This document shows positions 12,249 to 26,900 of a stretch of DNA of 64,000 nucleotides, piece after piece (positions within the stretch are counted from its first letter, which is position 1; each line of letters begins with the position of its first letter). The notes under the pieces are model-generated. The model was not told the origin of the DNA and ran no database searches. It was given only the letters and a program-made list of their open reading frames with translations. The translations under genes and the position numbers were made by a program. The stretch covers positions 42,565 through 106,564 of the forward strand of contig NW_027477025.1 in assembly GCF_051020955.1 (NCBI RefSeq), given 5' to 3'. The DNA comes from Megalopta genalis. Taxonomy: Eukaryota; Arthropoda; Insecta; Hymenoptera; Halictidae.

Positions 12249-15200
12249 CTTCAAATACTTGCGATATAAATGATTTAGCTTTAACTGGAAGCGAAACAAG
12301 CGAGTTAGCTTCTAATCCATGCGAAACAAACGAGTTAGCTTCACATTAATTCGAAACACATGATTTAGCCTCAAATCAATGCGAGGTAGAAGATTTAGTT
12401 TCAAATCCATGCGACACAAATGATTTAGCTTCAAATACTTGCGATATAAACGATATATCTTCAAATGCATGCGAAACAAACGAGTTAGCTTCACATTAAT
12501 TCGAAACACATGAATTAGCCTCAAATCAATGCGAGGTAGAAGATTTAGCTTCAAATCCATGTGAAACAAATGATTTAGCTTCAAATACTTGCGATATAAA
12601 TGACTTAGCTTCAACTGCATGCGAAACAATCGAGTTAGATTTTAAATCCACGCGAAACACATGACAAAGCTTCAAATCAGTGCGAGGTAGAAGGTTTAGC
12701 TTCAAATCCATGCGAAACAAATGATTTAGCTTCAAATACTAGCGATATAAATGATTTAGCTTCAACTGGAAGCGAAACAATCGAGTTAGATTCAAATCCA
12801 CGCGAAACACATGATTTATCTTCCAAGCAATGCGAAGTAGAAGGTTTACCTTCAAATCCATGCGAAACAAGTGATTTACTTTCAAATACTTGCGATATAA
12901 ATGATTTAGCTCCAACTGGAAGCGAGACATGCGAGTTAGCTTCAAATCCATGCGAAACAAATGATTTAGCTTCAAGTACTTGCGATATAAATGATTTATC
13001 TTCAACTGGAAGCGAGACAAACGAGTTAGCTTCACATTCATGCGAAAACACATGATTTAGCTACAAATCAATGCGACGTAAAAGCTTTGGCTTCAAATCC
13101 ATGCGAAACAAATGATTTAGCTTCAAATACTTGCGATATAAATGGTTTAGATTCAACTGCATGCGAAACAAACAACTTAGATTCACAATCATTCGAAACA
13201 CATGATTTAGCTTCAAATCAATGCGAAGTAGAAGATTTAGCTTCAAATCCAAGCTAAACAAATGATTTTGCTTCAAATACTTGCGATATAAATTATTTAG
13301 ATTCAACTGCATGCGAAACAAACAAGTTAGATTCAAATCCATGCGAAAAAAGAGATTTAGATTTAAATCAATGCGGAGTAGAAGTTTTAGTTTCAAACTC
13401 TTGCGAAACAAATGATTTAGTTTCAAATACTTGCGATATAAACGATATAGGTTCAAATTCATGCGAAACAACCGAGTTAGCTTCACAGTCATTCGAAACA
13501 CATGATTTAGCTTCAAATCAATGCGAAGTAGAAGATTTATCTTCAAATCCACGCGAAACAAATGATTTTGCTTCAAATACTAGCGATATAAATGATTTAG
13601 CTTCAACTGGAAGCGAAACAATCGAGTTAGATTCAAATCCACGCGAAACACATGATTTATCTTCCAAGCAATGCGAAGTAGAAGGTTTAGCTTCAAATCC
13701 ATGCGAAACAAATGATTTACTTTCAAATACTTGCGATATAAATGATTTAGCTCCAACTGGAAGCGAGACATGCGAGTTAGCTTCAAATCCATGCGAAAGA
13801 AATGATTTAGCTTCAAGTACTTGCGATATAAATGATTTAGCTTCAACTGGAAGCGAGACAAACGAGTTAGCTTCACATTCATGCGAAAACACATGATTTA
13901 GCTACAAATCAATGCGACGTAAAAGCTTTGGCTTCAAATCCATGCGAAACAAATGATTTAGCTTCAAATTCCTGCGATATAAATGGTTTAGATTCAACTG
14001 CATGCGAAAAAAACAAGTTAGAATCAAATCCATGCGAGAAAAGAGATTTAGATTTAAATCAATGCGGAGTAAAAGTTTTAGCTTCAAATCCTTGCGAAAC
14101 AAATGATTTGCCTTCAAATACTTGCGATATAAACGATATAGATTCAAATGCATGCGAAACAAACGAGTTAGCTTCACAGTCATTCGAAACACATGATTTA
14201 GCTACAAATCAATGCGAAGTAGAAGGTTTAGCTTCAAATCCATGCGAAACGAAAGATTTTGCTTCAATTACTTGCGATATAAATGATTTAGCTTTAACTG
14301 GAAGCGAAACAAGCGAGTTAGCTTCTAATCCATGCGAAACAAACGAGTTAGCTTCACATTAATCCGAAACACATGATTTAGCCTCAAATCAATGCGAGGT
14401 AGAAGATTTAGCTTCAAATCCATGCGACACAAATGATTTAGCTTCACAGACTTGCGATATAAACGATATATCTTCAAATGCATGCGAAACAAACGAGTTA
14501 GCTTCACAGTCATTCGAAACACATGATTTAGCTTCAAATCAATGCGAAGTAGAAGGTTTAGCTTCAAATCCATGCGAAACAAATGATTTACCTTCAAATA
14601 CTTGCGATATAAATGATTTAGATTCAACTGCATGCGAAACAAACAAGTTAGATTCAAATCCATGCAAAACAAGAGATTTATATTCAAATCAATGCCGAGT
14701 AGAAGTTTTAGCTTCAAATCCATGCGAAACAAATGATTTAGCTTCAAATACTTGCGATATAAATGATTTAGCTTTAACTGGAAGCGAAACAAGCGAGTTA
14801 GCTTCTAATCCATGCGAAACAAACGAGTTAGCTTCACATTAATTCGAAACACATGATTTAGCCTCAAATCAATGCGAGGTAGAAGATTTAGTTTCAAATC
14901 CATGCGACACAAATGATTTAGCTTCAAATACTTGCGATATAAACGATATATCTTCAAATGCATGCGAAACAAACGAGTTAGCTTCACATTAATTCGAAAC
15001 ACATGAATTAGCCTCAAATCAATGCGAGGTAGAAGATTTAGCTTCAAATCCATGTGAAACAAATGATTTAGCTTCAAATACTTGCGATATAAATGACTTA
15101 GCTTCAACTGCATGCGAAACAATCGAGTTAGATTTTAAATCCACGCGAAACACATGACAAAGCTTCAAATCAGTGCGAGGTAGAAGGTTTAGCTTCAAAT

Positions 15201-17252
15201 CCATGCGAAACAAATGATTTAGCTTCAAATACTAGCGATATAAATGATTTAGCTTCAACTGGAAGCGAAACAATCGAGTTAGATTCAAATCCACGCGAAA
15301 CACATGATTTATCTTCCAAGCAATGCGAAGTAGAAGGTTTACCTTCAAATCCATGCGAAACAAGTGATTTACTTTCAAATACTTGCGATATAAATGATTT
15401 AGCTCCAACTGGAAGCGAGACATGCGAGTTAGCTTCAAATCCATGCGAAACAAATGATTTAGCTTCAAGTACTTGCGATATAAATGATTTATCTTCAACT
15501 GGAAGCGAGACAAACGAGTTAGCTTCACATTCATGCGAAAACACATGATTTAGCTACAAATCAATGCGACGTAAAAGCTTTGGCTTCAAATCCATGCGAA
15601 ACAAATGATTTAGCTTCAAATACTTGCGATATAAATGGTTTAGATTCAACTGCATGCGAAACAAACAACTTAGATTCACAATCATTCGAAACACATGATT
15701 TAGCTTCAAATCAATGCGAAGTAGAAGATTTAGCTTCAAATCCAAGCTAAACAAATGATTTTGCTTCAAATACTTGCGATATAAATTATTTAGATTCAAC
15801 TGCATGCGAAACAAACAAGTTAGATTCAAATCCATGCGAAAAAAGAGATTTAGATTTAAATCAATGCGGAGTAGAAGTTTTAGTTTCAAACTCTTGCGAA
15901 ACAAATGATTTAGTTTCAAATACTTGCGATATAAACGATATAGGTTCAAATTCATGCGAAACAACCGAGTTAGCTTCACAGTCATTCGAAACACATGATT
16001 TAGCTTCAAATCAATGCGAAGTAGAAGATTTATCTTCAAATCCACGCGAAACAAATGATTTTGCTTCAAATACTAGCGATATAAATGATTTAGCTTCAAC
16101 TGGAAGCGAAACAATCGAGTTAGATTCAAATCCACGCGAAACACATGATTTATCTTCCAAGCAATGCGAAGTAGAAGGTTTAGCTTCAAATCCATGCGAA
16201 ACAAATGATTTACTTTCAAATACTTGCGATATAAATGATTTAGCTCCAACTGGAAGCGAGACATGCGAGTTAGCTTCAAATCCATGCGAAAGAAATGATT
16301 TAGCTTCAAGTACTTGCGATATAAATGATTTAGCTTCAACTGGAAGCGAGACAAACGAGTTAGCTTCACATTCATGCGAAAACACATGATTTAGCTACAA
16401 ATCAATGCGACGTAAAAGCTTTGGCTTCAAATCCATGCGAAACAAATGATTTAGCTTCAAATTCCTGCGATATAAATGGTTTAGATTCAACTGCATGCGA
16501 AAAAAACAAGTTAGAATCAAATCCATGCGAGAAAAGAGATTTAGATTTAAATCAATGCGGAGTAAAAGTTTTAGCTTCAAATCCTTGCGAAACAAATGAT
16601 TTGCCTTCAAATACTTGCGATATAAACGATATAGATTCAAATGCATGCGAAACAAACGAGTTAGCTTCACAGTCATTCGAAACACATGATTTAGCTACAA
16701 ATCAATGCGAAGTAGAAGGTTTAGCTTCAAATCCATGCGAAACGAAAGATTTTGCTTCAATTACTTGCGATATAAATGATTTAGCTTTAACTGGAAGCGA
16801 AACAAGCGAGTTAGCTTCTAATCCATGCGAAACAAACGAGTTAGCTTCACATTAATCCGAAACACATGATTTAGCCTCAAATCAATGCGAGGTAGAAGAT
16901 TTAGCTTCAAATCCATGCGACACAAATGATTTAGCTTCAAAGACTTGCGATATAAACGATATATCTTCAAATGCATGCGAAACAAACGAGTTAGCTTCAC
17001 AGTCATTCGAAACACATGATTTAGCTTCAAATCAATGCGAAGTAGAAGGTTTAGCTTCAAATCCATGCGAAACAAATGATTTACCTTCAAATACTTGCGA
17101 TATAAATGATTTAGATTCAACTGCATGCGAAACAAACAAGTTAGATTCAAATCCATGCAAAACAAGAGATTTATATTCAAATCAATGCCGAGTAGAAGTT
17201 TTAGCTTCAAATCCATGCGAAACAAATGATTTAGCTTCAAATACTTGCGATA
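12249..17252. repeat. 2,493-bp tandem duplication, almost identical copies
   Basis: Copy 1 is about 12,249-14,741 and copy 2 about 14,742-17,234; similarity runs on to 17,252, where one side reads GATAAAAAAC and the other GATATAAAT. In the parts I compared, including all long translations across the block, I found one substitution (C at 14,447 versus A at 16,940). The period is 83 units plus 3 bp, explained by 31-bp units inside the copy. Stop codons and frameshifts are shared exactly by both copies. Confidence 0.88.
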
Positions 17253-19724
17253 AAAAACGATATAGCTTCAAATTCATGCGAAACAAACGAGTTAGCTTCA
17301 CAGTCATTCGAAACACATGATTTAGCTTCAAATCAATGCGAAGTAGAAGGTTTAGCTTCAAATCCATGCGAAACAAATGATTTACCTTCAAATACTTGCG
17401 ATATAAATGATTTAGCTTTAACTGGAAGCGAAACAAGCGAGTTAGCTTCTAATCCATGCGAAACAAACGAGTTAGCTTCACATTAATTCGAAACACATGA
17501 TTTAGCCTCAAATCAATGCGAGGTAGAAGATTTAGCTTCAAATCCATGCGAAACAAATGATTTTGCTTCAAATACTTGCGATATAAATGACTTAGCTTCA
17601 ACTGCATGCGAAACAATCGAGTTAGATTTTAAATCCACGCGAAACACATGACAAAGCTTCAAATCAGTGCGAGGTAGAAGGTTTAGCTTCAAATCCATGC
17701 GAAACAAATGATTTGCTTTCAAATACTTGCGATATAAATGATTTAGCTCCAACTGGAAGCGAGACATGCGAGTTAGCTTCAAATCCATGCCAAACAAATG
17801 ATTTAGCTTCAAGAACTTGCGATATAAATGATTTAGCTTCAACTGAAAGCGAGACAAACGAGTTAGCTTCACATTCATGCGAAAACACATGATTTAGCTA
17901 CAAATCAATGCGACGTAAAAGCTTTGGCTTCAAATCCATGCGAAACAAATGATTTAGCTTCAAATACTTGCGATATAAATGGATTAGATTCAACTGCATG
18001 CGAAACAAACAACTTAGATTCACAATCATTCGAAACACATGATTTAGCTTCAAATAAATGCGAAGTAGAAGATTTAGCTTCAAATCCAAGCGAAACAAAT
18101 GATTTTGCTTCAAATACTTGCGATTTATATGATTTAGATTCAACTGCATGCGAAAAAAACAAGTTAGATTCAAATCCATGCGAGAAAAGAGATTTAGATT
18201 TAAATCAATGCGGAGTAGAAGTTTTAGCTTCAAATCCTTGCGAAACAAATGATTTGGCTTCAAATACTTGCGATATAAACGATATAGATTCAAATGCATG
18301 CGAAACAAACGAGTTAGCTTCACAGTCATTCGAAACACATGATTTATCTTCAAACCAATGCGAAGAAGAAGGTTTAGCTTCAAATCCATGCGAAACAAAT
18401 GATTTAGTTTCAAATACTAGCGATATAAATGATTTAGCACCAACTGGAAGCGAAACATGCGAGTTAGCTTCAAATCCATGCGAAACAAATGATTTGGCTT
18501 CAAGTACTTGCGATATAAACGATATAGCTTCAAATGCATGCGAAACAAACGAGTTAGCTTCACATTCATTCGAAACACATGATTTAGCTTCAAATCAATG
18601 CGAAATAGAAGGTTTAGCTTCAAATCCAAGACAAACAAATGATTTTGCTTCAAATACTTGCGATATAAATGATTTAGATTCAACTGCATGCGAAACGAAC
18701 AAGTTAGATTCAAATCCATGCAAAACACGAGATTTATATTCAAATCAATGCCGAGTAGAAGTTTTAGCTTCAAATAAATGCGAAACAAACGAGTTAGCTT
18801 CACAGTCATTCGAAACACATGATTTAGCTTCAAATCAATGCGAAGTAGAAGGTTTAGCTTCAAATCCATGCGAAACAAATGATTTACCTTCAAATACTTG
18901 CGATATAAATGATTTAGCTTTAACTGGAAGCGAAACAAGCGAGTTAGCTTCTAATCCATGCGAAACAAACGAGTTAGCTTCACAGTCATTCGAAACACAT
19001 GATTTAGCTTCAAATCAATGCGAAGTAGAAGGTTTAGCTTCAAATCCATGCGAAACAAATGATTTAGCTTCAAGTACTTGCGATATAAATGATTTAGCTT
19101 CAACTGGAAGCGAGACAAACGAGTTAGCTTCCCATTCATGCGAAAACACATGATTTATATTCAAAGCAACGCGAAGTAGAAGGATTAGCTTCAAATCCAT
19201 GCGAAACAAATGGTTTAGCTTCAAGTACTAGCGATATAAATGACTTAGCTCCAACTGGAAGCGAGACATGCGAGTTAGCTTCAAATCCATGCGAAACATA
19301 TGATTTAGCTTCAAGTACTTGCGATATAAATGATTTAGCTTCAACTGGAAGCGAGACAAACGAGTTAGCTTCACATTCATGCGAAAACACATGTTTTAGC
19401 TTCAAATCAATGCGAGGTAAAAGCTTTGGCTTCAAATGCATGCGAAACAAATGATTTAGCTTCAAATACTTGCGATATAAATTATTTAGATTCAACTGCA
19501 TGCGAAACAAACAACTTAGATACACATTCATTCGAAACACATGATTTAGCTTCAAATCAATGCGAAGTAGAAGATTTAGCTTCAAATCCAAGCGAAACAA
19601 ATGATTTTGCGTCAAATACTTGCGATATAAATGATTTAGATTCAACTTCATGCGAAACAAACAAGTTAGATTCAAATCCATGCGAAAAAAGAGATTTAGA
19701 TTTAAAATCAATGCGGAGTAGAAG
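17253..19724. repeat. Second copy of the 10.4-11.9 kb segment plus linker units
   Basis: The left part (17,253-18,050) begins with the 31-bp unit GATAAAAAACGATATAG, which also appears near 31,500, 34,900, 36,220, 38,810, 42,170 and 44,900. The remainder is the partner of 10,390-11,940, with a six-unit insertion. It holds the longest in-register + strand open frame of the window, which exists only because this stretch happens to lack the ASHSCENT and TAA lesions for 41 units. Confidence 0.72.
17924..19153 (+). other. Longest in-register + open frame (409 codons); probably not a gene
   Basis: Forty-one consecutive decapeptides read in register, each with A/D-S at positions 1-2, usually Cys (or Ser/Phe) at 5, Glu/Asp at 6 and Leu at 10. 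The frame opens at TTG inside an AAAAGCTTTGG Q-variant unit and has no ATG. It ends in ASHSCENT-stop, caused by the recurrent 1-bp insertion in GCGAAAACACATGA. There is no signal peptide, membrane segment, non-repeat domain, ribosome-binding site or promoter context. A similar frame of 239 codons in the paralogous block at 10,592-11,311 ends in the same way. Seen: the open frame. Inferred: it is a by-product of a stop-free 30-bp unit, because the same stretch is also open in antisense. An ancestral Cys-rich decapeptide-repeat protein cannot be excluded. Confidence 0.3.
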
Positions 19725-20900
19725 TTTTAGCTTCAAATCCATGCGAAACAAATGATTTAGCTTCAAATGCTAGCGATATAAATGATTTAGCTTCAACTGG
19801 AAGCGAAACAATCGAGTTAGATTCAAATCCACGCGAAACACATGATTTATCTTCCAAGCAATGCGAAGTAGAAGGTTTACCTTCAAATCCATGCGAAACA
19901 AGTGATTTACTTTCAAATACTTGCGATATAAATGATTTAGCTCCAACTGGAAGCGAGACATGCGAGTTAGCTTCAAATCCATGCGAAACAAATGATTTAG
20001 CTTCAAATACTTGCGATATAAATGATTTAGCTTCAAGTGGAAGCGAAACAAGCGAGTTAACTTCTAATCCATGCGAAAAAATGATTTAGATTCAAGTACT
20101 TGCGATATAATCGATATAGCTTCAAATGCATGCGAAACAAACGAGTTAGCTTCACATTAATTCGAAACACATGATTTAGCTTCAAATCCATGCGAAGTAG
20201 AAGATTTAACTTCAAATCCATGCGAAACAAATGATTTAGCTTCAAATACTTGCGATATAAATGACTTAGCTTCAACTGCATGCGAAACAATCGAGTTAGA
20301 TTTTAAATCCACGCGAAACACATGGCAAAGCTTCAAATCAGTGCGAGGTAGAAGGTTTAGCTTCAAATCCATGCGAAACAAATGATTTAGCTTCAAATAC
20401 TAGCGATATAAATGATTTAGCTTCAACTGGAAGCGAAACAATCGAGTTAGATTCAAATCCACGCGAAACACATGATTTATCTTCCAAGCAATGCGAAGTA
20501 GAAGGTTTACCTTCAAATCCATGCGAAACAAGTGATTTACTTTCAAATACTTGCGATATAAATGATTTAGCTCCAACTGGAAGCGAGACATGCGAGTTAG
20601 CTTCAAATCCATGCGAAACAAATGATTTAGCTTCAAATACTTGCGATATAAATGATTTAGCTTCAAGTGGAAGCGAAACAAGCGAGTTAACTTCTAATCC
20701 ATGCGAAAAAATGATTTAGCTTCAAGTACTTGCGATATAATCGATATAGCTTCAAATGCATCCGAAACAAACGAGTTAGCTTCACATTAATTCGAAACAC
20801 ATGATTTAGCTTCAAATCCATGCGAAGTAGAAGATTTAACTTCAAATCCATGCGAAACAAATGATTTAACTTCAAATACTTGCGATATAAATGATTTAGC
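19725..20900. repeat. 630-bp tandem duplication (21 units)
   Basis: 19,725-20,270 matches 20,355-20,900 at an offset of exactly 630 bp. Both copies share the shortened unit ATGCGAAAAAATGATTTA (near 20,071 and 20,701) and the TAA-bearing F unit near 20,157 and 20,787. The match fades after about 20,270 and 20,900, where one side carries the CTGCATGCG/ATTTTAAATCC units and the other CTGGAAGTG. Confidence 0.82.
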
Positions 20901-20940
20901 TTCAACTGGAAGTGAAACAAGCGAGTTAGCTTCTAATCCA

Positions 20941-23900
20941 TGCGAAACAAATGATTTACCTTCAAATACTTGCGATATAAATGATTTAGCTTTAACTGGA
21001 AGCGAAACAAGCGAGTTAGCTTCTAATCCATGCGAAACAAACGAGTTAGCTTCACATTAATTCGAAACACATGATTTAGCCTCAAATCAATGCGAGGTAG
21101 AAGATTTAGCTTCAAATCCATGCGAAACAAATGATTTTGCTTCAAATACTTGCGATATAAACGATATATCTTCAAATGCATGAGAAACAAACGAGTTAGC
21201 TTCACAGTCATTCGAAACACACCGTTTAGCTTCAAATCAATGCGAAGTAGAAGGTTTAGCTTCAAATCCATGCGAAACAAATGATTTAGCTCCAAGTACT
21301 TGCGATATAAATGATTTAGCTTCAACTGGAAGCGAGACAAACGAGTTAGCTTCACATTCATGCGAAAACACATGATTTATATTCAAAGCAACGCGAAGTA
21401 GAAGGATTAGCTTCAAATCCATGCGAAACAAATGGTTTAGCTTCAAGTACTAGCGATATAAATGATTTAGCTTTAACTGGAAGCGATACAAGCGAGTTAG
21501 CTTCACATTCATTCGAAAACACATGATTTAGCTTCAAATCAATGCGAGGTAAAAGCAAAACAAATGATTTTGCTTCAAATACTTGCGATATAAATGATTT
21601 AGATTCAACTGCCTGCGAAACAAACAAGTTAGATTCAAATCCATGCGAAAAAAGAGATTTAGATTTAAAATCCATGCGGAGTAGAAGTTTTAGCTTCAAA
21701 TCCTTGCGAAACAAATGATTTAGCTTCAAATACTTGCGATATAAACGATATAGCTTCAAATTCATGCGAAACAAACGAGTTAGCTTCACAGTCATTCGAA
21801 ACACATGATTTATCTTCAAATCAATGCGAAGTAGAAGGTTTAGCTTCAAATCCATGCGAAACAAATGATTTACCTTCAAATACTAGCGATATAAATGATT
21901 TAGCACCAACTGGAAGCGGAACATGCTAGTTAGCTTCAAATCCATGCGAAACAAATGGCTTAGCTTCAAGTACTAGCGATATAAATGACTTAGCTCCAAC
22001 TGGAATCGAGACATGCGAGTTAGCTTCAAATCCAGGCGAAACAAATGATTTAGCTTCAAGTACTTGCGATATAAATGATTTAGCTTCAACTGGAAGCGAG
22101 ACAAACGAGTTAGCTTCACATTCATGCGAAAACACATGATTTAGCTTCAAATCAATGCGAGGTAAAAGCTTTGGCTTCAAATCCATGCGAAACAAATGAT
22201 TTAGCTTCAAATACTTGCGATAGAAATGATTTAGATTCAACTGCATGCGAAACGAACAACTTAGCTGCACATTAATTCGAAACACATGATTTAGCCTCAA
22301 ATCAATGCGAGGTAGAAGATTTAGCTTCAAATCCATGCGACACAAATGATTTAGCTTCAAATACTTGCGATATAAATGATTTAGCTCCAACTGGAAGCGA
22401 GACATGCGAGTTAGCTTCAAATCCATGCGAAACAAACGATTTAGCTTCAAGTACTTGCGATATAAATGATTTAGCTTCAACTGGAAGCGAGACAAACGAG
22501 TTAGCTTCACATTCATGCGAAAACACATGATTTAGCTACAAATCAATGCGACGTAAAAGCTTTGGCTTCAAATCCATGCGAAACAAATGATTTTGCTTCA
22601 AATACTTGCGATATAAATTATTTAGATTCAACTGCATGCGAAACAAACAAGTTAGATTCAAATCCATGCGAAAAAAGAGATTTAGATTTAAATCAATGCG
22701 GAGTAGAAGTTTTAGTTTCAAACTCTTGCGAAACAAATGATTTAGTTTCAAATACTTGCGATATAAACGATATAGCTTCAAATTCATGCGAAACAAACGA
22801 GTTAGCTTCACAGTCATTCGAAACACATGATTTAGCTTCAAATCAATGCGAAGTAGAAGGTTTATCTTCAAATCCAAGCGAAACAAATGATTTTGCTTCA
22901 AATACTTGGGATATAAATGATTTAGATTCAACTGCATGCGAAACAAACAAGTTAGATTCAAATCCGTGCAAAACACGAGATTTGGAATTAAATCAATGCC
23001 GAGTAGAAGTTTTAGCTTTAAATCCCTGCGAAACAAATGATTTAGCTTCAAATACTTGCGATATAAACGATATAGCTTTAACTGGAAGCGGAACAAGCGA
23101 GTTAGCTACTAATTCATGCGAAACGAATGATTTAGCTTCAAATACTTGCGATATAAACGATATAGCTTCAAATTCATGCGAAACAAACGAGTTAGCTTCA
23201 CAGTCATTCGAAACACATGATTTATCTTCAAATCAATGCGAAGTAGAAGGTTTAGCTTCAAATCCATGCGAAACAAATGATTTACCTTCAAATACTAGCG
23301 AAATAAATGATTTAGCACCAACTGGAAGCGGAACATGCTAGTTAGCTTCAAATCCATGCGAAACAAATGGCTTAGCTTCAAGTACTAGCGATATAAATGA
23401 CTTAGCTCCAACTGGAATCGAGACATGCGAGTTAGCTTCAAATCCAGGCGAAACAAATGATTTAGCTTCAAGTACTTGCGATATAAATGATTTAGCTTGA
23501 ACTGGAAGCGAGACAAACGAGTTAGCTTCACATTCATGCGAAAACACATGATTTAGCTTCAAATCAATGCGAGGTAAAAGCTTTGGCTTCAAATCCATGC
23601 GAAACAAATGATTTAGCTTCAAATACTTGCGATAGAAATGATTTAGATTCAACTGCATGCGAAACGAACAACTTAGCTGCACATTAATTCGAAACACATG
23701 ATTTAGCCTCAAATCAATGCGAGGTAGAAGATTTAGCTTCAAATCCATGCGACACAAATGATTTAGCTTCAAATACTTGCGATATAAATGATTTAGATTC
23801 AACTGCCTGCGAAACAAACAAGTTAGATTCAAATCCATGCGAAAAAAGAGATTTAGATTTAAAATCTATGCGGAGTAGAAGTTTTAGCTTCAAATCCTTG

Positions 23901-26900
23901 CGAAACAAATGATTTAGCTTCAAATACTTGCGATATAAACGATATAGCTTCAAATTCATGCGAAACAAACGAGTTAGCTTCACAGTCATTCGAAACACAT
24001 GATTTAGCTTCAAATCAATGCGAAGTAGAAGGTTTAGCTTCAAATCAATGCGATACAAATGATTTACCTTCAAATACTTGCGATATAAATGATTTAGCTT
24101 TAACTGGAAGCGAAACAAGCCAGTTAGCTTCTAATCCATGCGAAACAAACGAGTTAGCTTCACATTAATTCGAAACACATGATTTAGCCTCAAATCAATG
24201 CGAGGTAGAAGATTTAGCTTCAAATCCATGCGAAACAAATGATTTTGCTTCAAATACTTGCGATATAAACGATATATCTTCAAATGCATGAGAAACAAAC
24301 GAGCTAGCTTCACAGTCATTCGAAACACACCGTTTAGCTTCAAATCAATGCGAAGTAGAAGGTTTAGCTTCAAATCCATGCGAAACAAATGATTTAGATC
24401 CAAGTACTTGCGATATAAATGATTTAGCTTCAACTGGAAGCGAGACAAACGAGTTAGCTTCACATTCATGCGAAAACACATGATTTATATTCAAAGCAAC
24501 GCGAAGTAGAAGGATTAGCTTCAAATCCATGCGAAACAAATGGTTTAGCTTCAAGTACTAGCGATATAAGTGATTTAGCTTTAACTGGAAGCGATACAAG
24601 CGAGTTAGCTTCACATTCATTCGAAAACACATGATTTAGCTTCAAATCAATGCGAGGTAAAAGCGAAACAAATGATTTTGCTTCAAATACTTGCGATATA
24701 AATGATTTAGATTCAACTGCCTGCGAAACAAACAAGTTAGATTCAAATCCATGCGAAAAAAGAGATTTAGATTTAAAATCAATGCGGAGTAGAAGTTTTA
24801 GCTTCAAATCCTTGCGAAACAAATGATTTAGCTTCAAATACTTGCGATATAAACGATATAGCTTCAAATTCATGCGAAACAAACGAGTTAGCTTCACAGT
24901 CATTCGAAACACATGATTTATCTTCAAATCAATGCGAAGTAGGAGGTTTAGCTTCAAATCCATGCGAAACAAATGATTTACCTTCAAATACTAGCGATAT
25001 AAATGATTTAGCACCAACTGGAAGCGGAACATGCTAGTTAGCTTCAAATCCATGCGAAACAAATGGCTTAGCTTCAAGTACTAGCGATATAAATGACTTA
25101 GCTCCAACTGGAATCGAGACATGCGAGTTAGCTTCAAATCCAGGCGAAACAAATGATTTAGCTTCAAGTACTTGCGATATAAATGATTTAGCTTCAACTG
25201 GAAGCGAGACAAACGAGTTAGCTTCACATTCATGCGAAAACACATGATTTAGCTTCAAATCAATGCGAGGTAAAAGCTTTGGCTTCAAATCCATGCGAAA
25301 CAAATGATTTAGCTTCAAATACTTGCGATAGAAATGATTTAGATTCAACTGCATGCGAAACGAACAACTTAGCTGCACATTAATTCGAAACACATGATTT
25401 AGCCTCAAATCAATGCGAGGTAGAAGATTTAGCTTCAAATCCATGCGACACAAATGATTTAGCTTCAAATACTTGCGATATAAATGATTTAGCTCCAACT
25501 GGAAGCGAGACATGCGAGTTAGCTTCAAATCCATGCGAAACAAATGATTTAGCTTCAAGTACTTGCGATATAAATGATTTAGCTTCAACTGGAAGCGAGA
25601 CAAACGAGTTAGCTTCACATTCATGCGAAAACACATGATTTAGCTACAAATCAATGCGACGTAAAAGCTTTGGCTTCAAATCCATGCGAAACAAATGATT
25701 TTGCTTCAAATACTTGCGATATAAATTATTTAGATTCAACTGCATGCGAAACAAACAAGTTAGATTCAAATCCATGCGAAAAAAGAGATTTAGATTTAAA
25801 TCAATGCGGAGTAGAAGTTTTAGTTTCAAACTCTTGCGAAACAAATGATTTAGTTTCAAATACTTGCGATATAAACGATATAGCTTCAAATTCATGCGAA
25901 ACAAACGAGTTAGCTTCACAGTCATTCGAAACACATGATTTAGCTTCAAATCAATTTCGAAGTAGAAGGTTTATCTTCAAATCCACGCGAAACAAATGAT
26001 TTTGCTTCAAATACTTGCGATATAAACGATATAGCTTTAACTGGAAGCGGAACAAGCGAGTTAGCTACTAATTCATGCGAAACGAATGATTTAGCTTCAA
26101 ATACTTGCGATATAAACGATATAGCTTCAAATTCATGCGAAACAAACGAGTTAGCTTCACAGTCATTCGAAACACATGATTTATCTTCAAATCAATGCGA
26201 AGTAGAAGGTTTAGCTTCAAATCCATGCGAAACAAATGATTTACCTTCAAATACTAGCGATATAAATGATTTAGCACCAACTGGAAGCGGAACATGCTAG
26301 TTAGCTTCAAATCCATGCGAAACAAATGGCTTAGCTTCAAGTACTAGCGATATAAATGACTTAGCTCCAACTGGAATCGAGACATGCGAGTTAGCTTCAA
26401 ATCCAGGCGAAACAAATGATTTAGCTTCAAGTACTTGCGATATAAATGATTTAGCTTGAACTGGAAGCGAGACAAACGAGTTAGCTTCACATTCATGCGA
26501 AAACACATGATTTAGCTTCAAATCAATGCGAGGTAAAAGCTTTGGCTTCAAATCCATGCGAAACAAATGATTTAGCTTCAAATACTTGCGATAGAAATGA
26601 TTTAGATTCAACTGCATGCGAAACGAACAACTTAGCTGCACATTAATTCGAAACACATGATTTAGCCTCAAATCAATGCGAGGTAGAAGATTTAGCTTCA
26701 AATCCATGCGACACAAATGATTTAGCTTCAAATACTTGCGATATAAATGATTTAGATTCAACTGCCTGCGAAACAAACAAGTTAGATTCAAATCCATGCG
26801 AAAAAAGAGATTTAGATTTAAAATCTATGCGGAGTAGAAGTTTTAGCTTCAAATCCTTGCGAAACAAATGATTTAGCTTCAAATACTTGCGATATAAACG

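Noticed and set aside
8081..15760. A conserved stop (CCAAGCTAAAC) as a true gene end at 8,090, 13,253 and 15,746
   Set aside because: The three sites are paralogous copies of one mutated P unit, followed at once by ordinary units in the same register; nothing marks a gene boundary.
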